Assembly: GCF_024169315.1 (NCBI RefSeq)
Contig: NZ_JALJWR010000001.1
Coordinates: 3,770,501 to 3,834,500, forward strand
Direction: 5' to 3'
From: Pseudomonas migulae
GTDB lineage: Bacteria > Pseudomonadota > Gammaproteobacteria > Pseudomonadales > Pseudomonadaceae
Length of the DNA: 64,000 bases
Shown piece after piece: positions 32,876 to 42,017 of the stretch (position 1 is its first letter; every line of letters starts with the position of its first letter). A model generated the notes under the pieces. The model was not told the DNA's origin, made no database searches, and worked only from the letters and a program-made list of their open reading frames with translations. The position numbers and the translations under genes are program-made.

Positions 32876-35158
32876 TTAAAGCGACGAGTATTTCTTGCGC
32901 AGACGCTGACGAATCAGTTCCGCGAGGGTGTTCATGACGAAGGTGAACAACAGCAGCACCAGCGCCGAGAGGAACAGCACGCGGTAGTGGCTGCCGCCGA
33001 CTTCCGATTCGGGCATTTCCACCGCGACGTTGGCGGCCAGCGTTCGCAGACCTTCGAACAGGTTCATTTCCATGACCGGGGTGTTGCCGGTGGCCATCAG
33101 CACGATCATCGTTTCACCGACCGCGCGGCCCATGCCGATCATCAGCGCCGAGAAGATGCCCGGGCTGGCGGTGAGGATCACCACCCGCGTCATGGTCTGC
33201 CATGGCGTGGCACCGAGGGCCAGGGAACCGAGGGTCAGGCCACGCGGCACGCTGAACACGGCGTCTTCGGCGATGGAGTAGATGTTCGGGATCACCGCGA
33301 AGCCCATGGCCAGACCGACCACCAGTGCGTTGCGCTGGTCGTAGGTGATGCCCAGATCGTGGGAGATCCACATGCGCATGTCGCCGCCGAAGAACCAGTT
33401 CTCCATGAACGGGCTCATGTACAGCGAGAGCCAGCCCACGAACAGGATCACCGGAATCAGGATCGCGCTTTCCCAGCCGTCCGGCACTTTCAGGCGGATG
33501 GACTCAGGCAGGCGACTGAAAACGAAACCGGCTACCAGGATGCCGATCGGCAAGAGCATCAGCAGGCTGAAGATGCCCGGCAAATGCCCTTCTACATACG
33601 GCGCGAGGAACAGACCGGCGAAGAAACCGAGGATCACCGTCGGCATCGCTTCCATCAGCTCGATCACCGGCTTGACCTTGCGGCGCATGCCCGGGGCCAT
33701 GAAGTACGCGGTGTAGATCGCCGCGGCAACGGCCAGTGGAGCGGCCAGCAGCATGGCGTAGAACGCGGCTTTCAGGGTGCCGAAGGTCAGCGGAGACAAG
33801 CTCAGCTTCGGTTCGAAATCGGTGTTGGCGGCGGTCGATTGCCAGACGTATTTAGGCTCGTCGTAGTTCTCGTACCAGACCTTGCTCCACAGCGCGCTCC
33901 AGGACACTTCCGGGTGCGGGTTGTCGAGCAGCAGCGGTTGAATCTTGCCACCGGCTTCGACGATCACGCGGTTGGCCCGTGGCGACAGGCCGAAGATGCC
34001 CTGGCCTTCGACGACCTGATCCACCAGCAGGGTACGGTGCGCGGTGCTGTGGAACACGCCGAGCTTGCCGGAGGCGTCGAGGGCGATGAACCCTTTGCGA
34101 CGTTCTTCGGCGGTGATTTCAACGATCGGCGTGGTGCCCATCTGGAAGGTGCGGATCTGCTTCAGGCGCAGCTCACCATCCGGGTCGCGGGCCATGAACC
34201 ATTGGGCCAGACCACCTTTGGAATCGCCGAGGATCAGCGAGATACCGCCCACCAGTTGGGTGCTGGCGGTAATTTCGGCGTCGCCGTTTTCGAGCAATTT
34301 GTAGCGACCGTTGAGGCTCTTGTCGCGGAGGCTGAACACGTCGGCCTGAGCACGACCGTTAATCACATACAGCCACTGCTGACGCGGGTCGACGAAGATG
34401 TTCTTCACCGGTTCGGTCATTTGCGGCAGCTCGATGCGTTTCTGTTCGCTGGTGATTTCGCCGGTCATCATGTTTTCTTCGCTGGTCAGCGAGAGCACAT
34501 TGAGTTGCGAACCGGTGGAACCGACCAGCATCAGGGTCGAATCGGTGGCGTTGAGGCTGACGTGCTCCAGGGCACCACCCGCTTCGTTCAGCGCGATCGG
34601 AGTTTCGCCGTACGGGTATTCGATCGCCGGCGAGATGGTCTTCTTGCCATTCGGGTAGCTGACTTTATAGGTGTGACGGAACACCAGGGCCTGACCGTTG
34701 GAGAAGCCAACCGCGACCAGCGGATGACCGGGCTGGTCTTCGCCGATGGACGTGACGCTGGCCCCGGCCGGAACCGGCAGATCGACGCGCTTGAGTTCAG
34801 CGCCACTGTCGATATCAAAGAACAATGCCTGCCCTTTGTCGGAAACCCGCATGGCGACCTGGTTCTGCTCTTCCAGGGAGATCATCAGCGGCTTGCCAGC
34901 GTCTTGCATCCAGGCGGGCGTGATGGAGTCCTTGGCGGTCAGGTCGGCACCCTGGAACAGGGGGAAGACGACGTAGGCGAGGAAGAAGAAGATCAACGTG
35001 ATCGCGCCGAGAACGGCGAGGCCGCCCACGAGGACGTACCAGCGGGTCAGACGATCCTTGAGCGCGCGGATGCGGCGCTTGCGTTGCAACTCAGGCGTAT
35101 TGAAATCAATTCGCTTGGGGGGATTTGTAGTCATGGTGGAATTGGCCAGATCATTCAT
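32876..35158 (-). CDS. pstC: Phosphate ABC transporter permease PstC (with large periplasmic domain)
   Basis: A 760-aa permease, more than twice the E. coli length. One helix near residue 50 (VGGLAVLGAITLIFFFLAYVVF) is followed by ~390 residues with repeating beta-strand patterns that suggest a propeller-like periplasmic domain. The transport core follows from about residue 440, with the EAA-type loop [22 protein letters not shown]. The frame starts at GTG 35164; ATG 35158 has AGGG 7 nt upstream. A third ATG at 35134 has no Shine-Dalgarno site but would suit a short or absent leader, because a Pho box ends only 23 nt before 35158. Confidence 0.92.
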   Translation of the reverse strand: MNDLANSTMTTNPPKRIDFNTPELQRKRRIRALKDRLTRWYVLVGGLAVLGAITLIFFFLAYVVFPLFQGADLTAKDSITPAWMQDAGKPLMISLEEQNQVAMRVSDKGQALFFDIDSGAELKRVDLPVPAGASVTSIGEDQPGHPLVAVGFSNGQALVFRHTYKVSYPNGKKTISPAIEYPYGETPIALNEAGGALEHVSLNATDSTLMLVGSTGSQLNVLSLTSEENMMTGEITSEQKRIELPQMTEPVKNIFVDPRQQWLYVINGRAQADVFSLRDKSLNGRYKLLENGDAEITASTQLVGGISLILGDSKGGLAQWFMARDPDGELRLKQIRTFQMGTTPIVEITAEERRKGFIALDASGKLGVFHSTAHRTLLVDQVVEGQGIFGLSPRANRVIVEAGGKIQPLLLDNPHPEVSWSALWSKVWYENYDEPKYVWQSTAANTDFEPKLSLSPLTFGTLKAAFYAMLLAAPLAVAAAIYTAYFMAPGMRRKVKPVIELMEAMPTVILGFFAGLFLAPYVEGHLPGIFSLLMLLPIGILVAGFVFSRLPESIRLKVPDGWESAILIPVILFVGWLSLYMSPFMENWFFGGDMRMWISHDLGITYDQRNALVVGLAMGFAVIPNIYSIAEDAVFSVPRGLTLGSLALGATPWQTMTRVVILTASPGIFSALMIGMGRAVGETMIVLMATGNTPVMEMNLFEGLRTLAANVAVEMPESEVGGSHYRVLFLSALVLLLFTFVMNTLAELIRQRLRKKYSSL

Positions 35159-35180
35159 GCGCACACCCTAGCGATCCTGT

Positions 35181-35198
35181 ATGACAGAAAGATGACAA
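35181..35198 (-). promoter_or_regulatory. Pho box upstream of pstC
   Basis: On the minus strand TTGTCAT-CTTT-CTGTCAT, a near-perfect pair of PhoB heptamers. A possible -10 (TAGGGT) lies about 10 nt downstream, so pstC-A-B-phoU appear to have their own PhoB-driven promoter besides the one before pstS. Confidence 0.85.
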
Positions 35199-35274
35199 TG
35201 CAGTGACGCAGCAAATCCGCCGCCAGCGGGAACTGGCAGTGGATCGGAAAATTTGGGGGCCGGCGTACCGGCAT

Positions 35275-35368
35275 TTGTAGGAGCGAAGCTTGCTCGCGAA
35301 GGCGTCATCACATTTAACATCAATGTTGATTGAACCACCGCTTTCGCGGGCAAGCCTCGCTCCTACAA
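35275..35368. repeat. REP inverted pair between pstS and pstC
   Basis: Arms TTGTAGGAGCGAAGCTTGCTC and TTCGCGGGCAAGCCTCGCTCC in opposite orientation. A hairpin AGGTCCG/CGGACCT (35370-35392) adjoins it just after pstS. Together these may separate the abundant pstS message from the rest of the operon. Confidence 0.85.
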
Positions 35369-35398
35369 CAGGTCCGGGTTTACCTCGGACCTAGGGTT

Positions 35399-36400
35399 TT
35401 ACTTTTTTGCGACTTCAGCGCCGCCTTCCTGCAGACCCAGGTCAGCCAGTGCTTTTGCAGCAACCTTGGCCGGCAGTGGGATGTAGCCGTCTTTCACTAC
35501 AACTTCCTGGCCCTGTTTGGACAGAATCAGTTTCACGAACTCGGCTTCCAGCGGGGCCAGAGGCTTGTTCGGGGCTTTGTTGACGTAAACGTAGAGGAAG
35601 CGCGACAGCGGATACTTGCCGTTCAGGGCGTTTTCTTCGCTGTCTTCGATGAAGTCAGTGCTGCCTTTCTTGGCCAGTGCAACCGTCTTCACGCTAGCGG
35701 TTTTGTAGCCGATGCCCGAGTAACCGATGCCGTTCAGCGAGGAGCTGATCGACTGCACGACCGAAGCCGAGCCTGGTTGTTCGTTGACGTTTGGCTTGTA
35801 GTCGCCTTTGCACAGGGCTTCTTCTTTGAAGTAGCCGTAGGTGCCGGATACCGAGTTACGACCGAACAGCTGAACCGGCTTGTTGGCCAGGTCGCCGGTC
35901 ACACCCAGGTCGCCCCAGGTTTTCACGTCGGCTTTAGCGCCGCACAGACGAGTGGACGAGAAGATCGCGTCGACTTGTTCCATGGTCAGGTGCTGGATCG
36001 GGTTGTCTTTGTGTACGAAAACAGCCAGGGCGTCCACGGCAACCGGGATAGCGGTTGGCTTGTAGCCGTACTTCTGCTCGAAGGCAGCCAGTTCGGTGTC
36101 CTTCATCTTGCGGCTCATCGGGCCCAGGTTGGAGGTGCCTTCAGTCAGCGCAGGTGGCGCAGTGGCGGAGCCAGCGGCCTGAATCTGGATGTTTACGTTC
36201 GGGTATTCTTTTTTGTAGTTCTCAGCCCACAGGGTCATGAGGTTGGCCAGGGTATCGGAGCCGACGCTGGACAGGTTGCCCGACACACCAGTGGTCTTGG
36301 TGTAGCTCGGGATAGCAGGGTCAACAGCGGCAACCGCGTTGGCAGTCGCAACGCCAGCAGCGACAAAAGTCATTGCCGCCATCAAACGCTTCAGTTTCAT
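35399..36400 (-). CDS. pstS: Periplasmic phosphate-binding protein PstS
   Basis: A 333-aa binding protein with a signal peptide ([20 protein letters not shown]). The mature part shows the phosphate-pocket segments [17 protein letters not shown] and [22 protein letters not shown], and [12 protein letters not shown]. It delivers phosphate to PstCA. This is the Pseudomonas-type PstS of 320-335 residues. A Pho box lies 78-95 nt upstream. Confidence 0.96.
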   Translation of the reverse strand: MKLKRLMAAMTFVAAGVATANAVAAVDPAIPSYTKTTGVSGNLSSVGSDTLANLMTLWAENYKKEYPNVNIQIQAAGSATAPPALTEGTSNLGPMSRKMKDTELAAFEQKYGYKPTAIPVAVDALAVFVHKDNPIQHLTMEQVDAIFSSTRLCGAKADVKTWGDLGVTGDLANKPVQLFGRNSVSGTYGYFKEEALCKGDYKPNVNEQPGSASVVQSISSSLNGIGYSGIGYKTASVKTVALAKKGSTDFIEDSEENALNGKYPLSRFLYVYVNKAPNKPLAPLEAEFVKLILSKQGQEVVVKDGYIPLPAKVAAKALADLGLQEGGAEVAKK

Positions 36401-36477
36401 GCCTTACTCCTAGCAGATAGGGTGTGTTATTCGGGGCCAAGTATCAGCAGGCCGTGTGAACACTCTATGGCTGAAAT

Positions 36478-36495
36478 ATGACAATTGGATGAAAG
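36478..36495 (-). promoter_or_regulatory. Pho box upstream of pstS
   Basis: On the minus strand CTTTCAT-CCAA-TTGTCAT, two PhoB heptamers with one mismatch each and correct 4-nt spacing. Confidence 0.82.
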
Positions 36496-36535
36496 GCCAG
36501 TATTCAGTGTTTCGAAGTGATTCCGCGTTATCGTT

Positions 36536-36620
36536 CTTCGCGGGCAAGCCTCGCGCCTACAGGATATGTGCCATGTTGAAATGGGTGCACGACCTGTAGG
36601 AGCGAGGCTTGTCCGCGAAG
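36536..36620. repeat. REP inverted pair
   Basis: Arms TTCGCGGGCAAGCCTCGCGCC and CTGTAGGAGCGAGGCTTGTCC in opposite orientation lie between pstS and the MHS transporter gene. Confidence 0.88.
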
Positions 36621-36632
36621 GCGTCAGTCGGG

Positions 36633-37931
36633 TTAGCGCCCTTTTTTCCAGAGATACGCCCCCACCAGAATCCCGACCCCACACAGAACCGCCACGTAGT
36701 ACGCCGGCCCCATCGGGCTTTCCTTGAGCAGCAGGCTGACGATCATTGGCGTCAGGCCACCGAAAATGGCATAGGCGACGTTGTAGGAGAACGACAGGCC
36801 GCTGAAGCGCACCACCGGCGGGAATGCCTTGACCATGACGTATGGAACTGCGCCGATGGTGCCCACCAGCAGGCCAGTCAGGGCGTACATCGGGAACAGC
36901 CAGTCCGGATGCTCGGCCAGGCTGTGGTAGAAGGTCCAGGAACTGGCCAGCAACGCGGCACAGCCGAACACGAACACTCGGCCCGCGCCGAAGCGATCCG
37001 CGAGGGCGCCGGCAATGATGCAGCCAACGCTCAGGAACACGATCGCCACGCTGTTGGACTGCAGGGCGGTGGTCGGCGAGAAGTGGTGGACCGTCTGCAA
37101 CACGGTCGGGGTCATCAAAATCAACACCACGATAGCGGCAGACAGCAACCAGGTCAGCAACATGGAAATCAGAATCGCCCCGCGATGGTCGCGCAATACA
37201 GCACGCAACGGCACTTCTTCAGCCAGGGCCTTGCGCAGTTGCAGCTCAGCGAAAACAGGGGTTTCGTGCAACCAACGGCGCAGATACACCGAGAACAGGC
37301 CGAACACGCCACCGAGCAGGAACGGGATTCGCCAGGCGTAATCCGCCACCTCCACCGGGGTGTAGAAGCTGTTGATCGCCGTGGCAACCAACGAACCGAG
37401 GAGGATGCCCGCCGTCAGACCGCTGGTCAGGGTGCCGCAGGCGTAGCCGATGTGCCGCTGCGGCACGTGTTCGGAAACGAAGACCCAGGCGCCGGGCACT
37501 TCACCGCCAATCGCCGCGCCTTGAATCACGCGCATCAGCAGCAACAGGATCGGTGCCCACATGCCGATCTGCGCGTATGTCGGCAGCAGGCCCATGATCA
37601 AGGTCGGCACCGCCATCATGAAAATGCTCAAGGTGAACATCTTCTTGCGACCCAGCAGGTCGCCGAAGTGCGCCATCACAATGCCGCCCAGCGGACGCGC
37701 CAGGTAGCCGGCAGCGAAGATGCCGAAGGTCTGCATCAGCCGCAGCCACTCGGGCATGTCGGCCGGGAAGAACAGCTTGCCCACCACCGTGGCGAAGAAC
37801 ACGAAAATGATGAAGTCGTAGAACTCCAGCGCGCCGCCAAGGGCCGACAGCGACAAAGTCTTGTAGTCATTGCGGGTCAACGGACGTGCGGGCTGGTTCG
37901 GCTGCGCGATGCTCGAGGGCGCTGTGGTCAT
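36633..37931 (-). CDS. MHS-family major facilitator transporter
   Basis: A 432-aa, 12-helix proton symporter of the metabolite:H+ symporter family (KgtP/ProP/ShiA-like). Family markers are present: GGALEFYDFIIFVFFATVVG in helix 1 and the helix 2-3 loop GYLARPLGGIVMAHFGDLLGRKKMF. The substrate is probably an organic acid or related metabolite but cannot be named from sequence. The frame is open to 38027; ATG 37931 gives the usual N-terminus (MTTAPSSIAQPNQPARPLTRNDYKTL). Confidence 0.88.
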   Translation of the reverse strand: MTTAPSSIAQPNQPARPLTRNDYKTLSLSALGGALEFYDFIIFVFFATVVGKLFFPADMPEWLRLMQTFGIFAAGYLARPLGGIVMAHFGDLLGRKKMFTLSIFMMAVPTLIMGLLPTYAQIGMWAPILLLLMRVIQGAAIGGEVPGAWVFVSEHVPQRHIGYACGTLTSGLTAGILLGSLVATAINSFYTPVEVADYAWRIPFLLGGVFGLFSVYLRRWLHETPVFAELQLRKALAEEVPLRAVLRDHRGAILISMLLTWLLSAAIVVLILMTPTVLQTVHHFSPTTALQSNSVAIVFLSVGCIIAGALADRFGAGRVFVFGCAALLASSWTFYHSLAEHPDWLFPMYALTGLLVGTIGAVPYVMVKAFPPVVRFSGLSFSYNVAYAIFGGLTPMIVSLLLKESPMGPAYYVAVLCGVGILVGAYLWKKGR

Positions 37932-38293
37932 GGCAAGGGCTTCTCTTATAGGCGGATCTGCAACCCCAACAACGCTGGCGGAGGCTTGGGCAGGACCGGC
38001 ACGATAGCAAATTGTTCGAAAAAGCACATAGAGGTGCGTATTTGACGGTCAAAATGAGAACCGGACGGTCGTCTCGGAGTCTACCGACCGATATACTCGC
38101 GATCTTGCAACAGTTTGAAAGGGTTGCTGTGCGAAGACGCTGCTGGCCTGCCAGTCGATTTCGCAGAGTTTCCCTTTAGGCGCCTTACGAAAAACGTGAC
38201 GAACGTAGTATGTTCGGGGCTGAATCGTTTTCCTTGAGACGGCTATTCACCTGAAGTACCAATGAAGAGTCACGGGTCAGAGGCACCCCCGGC
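37932..38293. other. Divergent promoter region between the MHS transporter and thioesterase genes
   Basis: 362 nt without a gene. A palindrome TTGAC-G-GTCAA (38042-38052) and a CGAAC/GTTCG hairpin near 38198-38214 could be operators or promoter parts. Nothing else is recognised. Confidence 0.4.
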
Positions 38294-38698
38294 ATGATAG
38301 AGCTCGAACAAGAAGATCCAATCCCGCAAGGCGACCTGGCCCTGCAAATCACTGCGCTTCCCCGTGAAACCAACGGTTTCGGCGATATTTTCGGTGGCTG
38401 GCTGGTGGCGCAGATGGATTTGGCCGGCACCGCAATGGCCAGCAAAGTCGCTGGCGGCCGGGTGGCTACCGTGGCGATCGATCGCATGGCGTTCCTGGTT
38501 CCGGTCGCGGTGGGCGCTCAGCTCTCCTTCTATACCCAGGCCCTGGAAATCGGTCGCAGCTCGATCCAGATGATGGTCGAGGTCTGGAGCGACGATCCAT
38601 TGTCGAGCGAGTGGCGTAAAGTGACTGAAGCCGTGTTTGTGTTCGTCGCCATCGATGGCAGCGGTCGCACCCGTTCGGTTCCGCCGCGCGCGCGTTAA
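38294..38698 (+). CDS. Acyl-CoA thioesterase, YciA-type hotdog fold
   Basis: A 134-aa single hotdog-domain thioesterase that hydrolyses acyl-CoA. It shows the YciA/BACH signature NGFGDIFGGWLVAQMDLAGTAMA with the catalytic aspartate, GGRVATVAIDRMAFLVPV, and a C-terminal AVFVFVAID. It starts at ATG 38294, 57 nt before the stand-alone epimerase gene, so the two may be cotranscribed. Confidence 0.92.
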   Translation: MIELEQEDPIPQGDLALQITALPRETNGFGDIFGGWLVAQMDLAGTAMASKVAGGRVATVAIDRMAFLVPVAVGAQLSFYTQALEIGRSSIQMMVEVWSDDPLSSEWRKVTEAVFVFVAIDGSGRTRSVPPRAR

Positions 38699-38754
38699 AC
38701 ACGGCGACCGTTTTGCGGTCCATTGCAGTCCTGTTACCGATCGAGAGTTGCCCC

Positions 38755-39654
38755 ATGAGCACGCCCAACGTTGAAGCCGTGAAACTGGATGACCTGAACT
38801 GCTGGCGCATCCGCCACGGTCAGGCCGAATTGCTGGTGGCCCAGCAAGGCGCGCACATCCTCAGTTATCAACTGGCCGGGCAACCGCCGCTGATCTGGCT
38901 CAACGACGAGGCTGTGTTCAAGACCGGCAAGAGCATCCGCGCCGGTGTGCCGGTGTGCTGGCCGTGGTTCGGCAATTTTTCGCGCAATCCGCAGAGCGTT
39001 CAGGCGATGCGCGTCAGCAACGAACCGCCAACCGCCCACGGTTTTGTACGGGCGATGGATTGGGAACTGGGTGGTATCGAAACCGAAGGTGAAAGCCTGA
39101 AGGTGGAATTCATCCTGCCGTACCCTGAAGGTGGGTTCCCCGGCTGGCCGCATCAGGTGGATTTGAAGTTGAGCATTCGACTGGATGAACAGCTGCACAT
39201 CAGCCTGACCAGCCACAACCAGGGCACCGATCCCGTCACCATCAGCCAGGCGCTGCACAGCTATTTCGCGGTCAGCGATGTGCGCAATGTGCATGTTGAT
39301 GGACTGGATGGCTTGAATTACATCGAGACGCTGGAAGACTGGAAAACCAAGACCCAGACCGGCGACCTGCGTTTTACCGGCGAGACTGATCGCATCTACC
39401 TGAACACCCCGGCGACGCTGAGCATTGTCGATCCGGCGTGGGAACGGCGCATCGAGCTGACCAGCAGCGGTTCGCGTTCGGCGGTGATCTGGAACCCGTG
39501 GATTGATCGCGCGGCGGCGTTCAGTGATATGGCAGACGATGGCTGGCAGCGGATGCTGTGCATTGAAACGGCGAACGTGATGGATGACGTGGTGACGTTG
39601 GCGCCGGGTGCGAGCCATACGCTTGGCGTCAGCATCGGCAGCAAATCTCTCTAA
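38755..39654 (+). CDS. D-hexose-6-phosphate mutarotase (YeaD-like aldose 1-epimerase family)
   Basis: A 299-aa protein that interconverts alpha and beta anomers of hexose-6-phosphates. Family features are LVAQQGAHILSYQL, the VCWPWFGNF segment, the catalytic histidine in PPTAHGFVRAMDW, and the glutamate/histidine region ISQALHSYFAVSDV. ATG 38755 gives the usual N-terminus; the frame extends upstream without support. Confidence 0.9.
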   Translation: MSTPNVEAVKLDDLNCWRIRHGQAELLVAQQGAHILSYQLAGQPPLIWLNDEAVFKTGKSIRAGVPVCWPWFGNFSRNPQSVQAMRVSNEPPTAHGFVRAMDWELGGIETEGESLKVEFILPYPEGGFPGWPHQVDLKLSIRLDEQLHISLTSHNQGTDPVTISQALHSYFAVSDVRNVHVDGLDGLNYIETLEDWKTKTQTGDLRFTGETDRIYLNTPATLSIVDPAWERRIELTSSGSRSAVIWNPWIDRAAAFSDMADDGWQRMLCIETANVMDDVVTLAPGASHTLGVSIGSKSL

Positions 39655-39668
39655 CACCACAAAACCAA

Positions 39669-39758
39669 TGTGGGAGCGGGCTTGCTCGCGATGGCGGTAT
39701 AACAGTCAACATAGATGCTGAATGTTATGGTCTCATCGCGAGCAAGCCCGCTCCCACA
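39669..39758. repeat. REP inverted pair
   Basis: Arms TGTGGGAGCGGGCTTGCTCGC and its inverse with a ~40-nt centre lie between convergent genes. Confidence 0.92.
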
Positions 39759-39786
39759 TTCGATCTGTGCCAGGCTGACTGACGCG

Positions 39787-40323
39787 CTACAAATCCGACT
39801 CCTGCACCACCCGCACCTTCGCCGCATCCAGCGCATACGCCGCATCAGCCAAATCATTACTGACCTTCTCGACCTTCAACGTGCCCGTTACCCACAGCGG
39901 CGTGTAGATATCATCCAGCTTCAACCCTTTCGGATAGCGCACCAGCACCAACTGGTTAGGCGGCGGGGGCGGCACGTGGATGCAGGCGCCCGGGTACGGC
40001 ACGAGGAAGAACAGCGTGCTGCGGCCCTTGGCGTCGGATTCCAGCGGCACCGGATAACCGCCGAGACGGATGTTCTTGTCGTTCATCGACGGCACGGTTT
40101 TGGTGGAATACATCACCGCCGGCAAGCCCTTGCTCTGCTTCATGCCACCCTTTTCGGTAAAGGTGCCAGTGGCTTCGGGGGAGTCATGGTCGATTTCGGG
40201 CATGGCCTCGAGGGCTTTCTGGTCCGACTTGGGCATCAGTTCGAGCCAGTCGGTTTCCGGCAAGTCGCCGGCATGGGCAAGGCCCGAACCCAGTAGAAGA
40301 AGAGTCAACAGAAGACGGCGCAT
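39787..40323 (-). CDS. Exported DUF3299-type protein
   Basis: A 178-aa protein with a signal peptide (LLLTLLLLGSGLAHA). The mature part has DLPETDWLELMPKSD, a VRLGGYPVPLE-like turn (IRLGGYPVPLE) and the FFLVPYPGACIHVPPPPPNQLV block typical of DUF3299. The function of the family is not established; neighbours in other bacteria include metal- or transport-linked exported proteins. It starts at ATG 40323; the upstream frame extension is ignored because the signal peptide begins here. Confidence 0.82.
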   Translation of the reverse strand: MRRLLLTLLLLGSGLAHAGDLPETDWLELMPKSDQKALEAMPEIDHDSPEATGTFTEKGGMKQSKGLPAVMYSTKTVPSMNDKNIRLGGYPVPLESDAKGRSTLFFLVPYPGACIHVPPPPPNQLVLVRYPKGLKLDDIYTPLWVTGTLKVEKVSNDLADAAYALDAAKVRVVQESDL

Positions 40324-40411
40324 GAAGGTGCTCGGCAAAGGAGAGGACTGTGCAACGCCGAGCATTCTAGCCCTCCCCGCACGTTTGGCAGAGAGGGCTT
40401 TGTCGCCTGGA

Positions 40412-40657
40412 TCAGTTCTTTTTGATCAAGCCGTAGATCACCAGCAATATCACGGCGCCAACCAGTGCACCCAGGAAGCCTGCGCCTTGGCCGGCCTGAT
40501 AGAAGCCCAGGGCCTGACCGCCGTAAGTGGCCGCCAGCGAACCGCCGATACCGAGCAGGATGGTCATGATCCAGCCCATGCTGTCATCGCCCGGTTTCAG
40601 GAACCGTGCCAGCAGGCCGACGATCAAGCCGATAAAGATGGTTCCGATAATTCCCAT
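40412..40657 (-). CDS. GlsB/YeaQ/YmgE-family small membrane stress protein
   Basis: An 81-aa protein with three hydrophobic, glycine-rich helices (IIGTIFIGLIVGLLARFL, WIMTILLGIGGSLAAT, ALVGAVILLVIYGLI) of the transglycosylase-associated-protein family. These are stress-induced inner-membrane proteins of unclear mechanism. A 159-nt palindromic repeat begins only 25 nt upstream of the start, so the native promoter is likely within or beyond that element. Confidence 0.88.
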   Translation of the reverse strand: MGIIGTIFIGLIVGLLARFLKPGDDSMGWIMTILLGIGGSLAATYGGQALGFYQAGQGAGFLGALVGAVILLVIYGLIKKN

Positions 40658-40682
40658 GGCATTTCCCTCTGAGTGAATGGCT

Positions 40683-40841
40683 GTGTCCTGTCTCACCAAT
40701 AATGTTCCTCTTTTGACGAGTGACTGTTGTCGTCAGGCAAGGCGCCGCAAAGAGTCATAGCGCGCTATGGCGAGGAGCGGCAACGCAGCATGACGGCAAC
40801 AGACGCCGTCAAAAAGGAACAGTATTGGTGAGACAGGACAC
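40683..40841. repeat. 159-bp near-perfect palindromic element (MITE-like)
   Basis: The whole element folds on itself around the perfect palindrome CATAGCGCGCTATG (40756-40769). The 19-nt termini GTGTCCTGTCTCACCAATA are exact inverted copies, and similarity continues through GTTCCT-TTTGACG and TGTTG-CGTCA to the centre. A CT dinucleotide flanks both ends. There is no ORF inside. It resembles a non-autonomous mobile repeat; family not recognised with certainty. Confidence 0.85.
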
Positions 40842-40923
40842 CTTGCGAAAGCCTAGTCAGACTTTCGCATCCTGCCATGAGAGAACGGCGGCCCCTGAAT
40901 GGTTCCGCCGCTGCCACATGAAA

Positions 40924-42006
40924 CTATTCGGCGATCAGCGCTTCGACCTTGAGGATCTGTGCTGCCAGCGTCTCGCGGTCTGCACAACGCAGGTTGGCGT
41001 GACCGACCTTGCGGCCGACCTTGAACGCCTTGCCATAGTGATGCAGATGGCAATCGGCGATGGCCAGGACTTTTTCGGTCTCCGGCACTTTACCGATGAA
41101 GTTGAGCATCGCGCTCTCGCCCACTTTGGCCGTCGACCCCAGCGGCAGACCGGCAACGGCCCGCAGGTGGTTTTCGAACTGGCTGCATTCGGCGCCTTCA
41201 GTGGTCCAGTGCCCGGAGTTGTGCACACGCGGGGCAATCTCGTTGGCCTTCAGGCCACCGTCGACTTCAAAGAACTCGAACGCCATCACGCCAACGTAAT
41301 TCAACTGCTTGAGCACGCGGCTGGAGTAGTCTTCGGCCAAGGCTTGCAACGGGTGGTCGGTGCTGGCCACGGACAGTTTGAGAATGCCGCTGTCGTGGGT
41401 GTTGTGAACCAGCGGGTAAAACTTCGTTTCGCCATCGCGGGCACGCACGGCGATCAGCGACACTTCGCCTGTGAACGGCACGAAGCCTTCCAGCAGGCAG
41501 GCAACGCTGCCCAGTTCGGCAAAGGTGCCGACCACGTCTTCAGCCGTGCGCAGGACTTTCTGGCCCTTGCCGTCGTAACCCAGGGTGCGGGTTTTCAACA
41601 CGGCCGGCAGACCGATGGAGGCCACGGCGGCGTCCAGATCGGCTTGCGACTGGATGTCGGCGAACGCGGGGGTGGGAATCCCCAGGTCCTTGAACATGCT
41701 CTTCTCGAACCAGCGATCGCGGGCGATGCGCAGGGCTTCGGCGCTCGGGTAGACCGGGACGAACTGCGACAGGAAGGCCACGGTTTCGGCCGGGACGCTT
41801 TCGAACTCGAAGGTCACCAGATCGACTTCATCGGCCAACTGACGCAGGTGATCCTGATCGCCGTAATCGGCCCGCAGATGTTCGCCCAACGCGGCTGCGC
41901 AAGCATCCGGCGCGGGGTCCAGGAAAGCGAAGTTCATGCCCAGCGGAGTGCCCGCCAGCGCCAACATGCGACCCAACTGGCCGCCACCGATTACACCGAT
42001 CTTCAT
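40924..42006 (-). CDS. purK: N5-carboxyaminoimidazole ribonucleotide synthase PurK
   Basis: A 360-aa ATP-grasp enzyme that makes N5-CAIR from AIR, bicarbonate and ATP in purine synthesis. It has the N-terminal GGGQLGRMLALAG motif, the ATP-grasp segment LKTRTLGYDGKGQKV and the metal-binding NEIAPRVHNSGHWT. The start ATG 42006 gives the family N-terminus MKIGVIGGG. It lies 11 nt after purE and the products are used in sequence. Confidence 0.96.
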   Translation of the reverse strand: MKIGVIGGGQLGRMLALAGTPLGMNFAFLDPAPDACAAALGEHLRADYGDQDHLRQLADEVDLVTFEFESVPAETVAFLSQFVPVYPSAEALRIARDRWFEKSMFKDLGIPTPAFADIQSQADLDAAVASIGLPAVLKTRTLGYDGKGQKVLRTAEDVVGTFAELGSVACLLEGFVPFTGEVSLIAVRARDGETKFYPLVHNTHDSGILKLSVASTDHPLQALAEDYSSRVLKQLNYVGVMAFEFFEVDGGLKANEIAPRVHNSGHWTTEGAECSQFENHLRAVAGLPLGSTAKVGESAMLNFIGKVPETEKVLAIADCHLHHYGKAFKVGRKVGHANLRCADRETLAAQILKVEALIAE

Positions 42007-42017
42007 CGTCAACAACC

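Noticed and set aside
31223..35206. A 1327-codon open frame on the plus strand across the whole pstA-pstC region
   Set aside because: It is antisense to two clearly conserved permease genes, has no family features, and its composition is what high-GC codon bias produces on the opposite strand.
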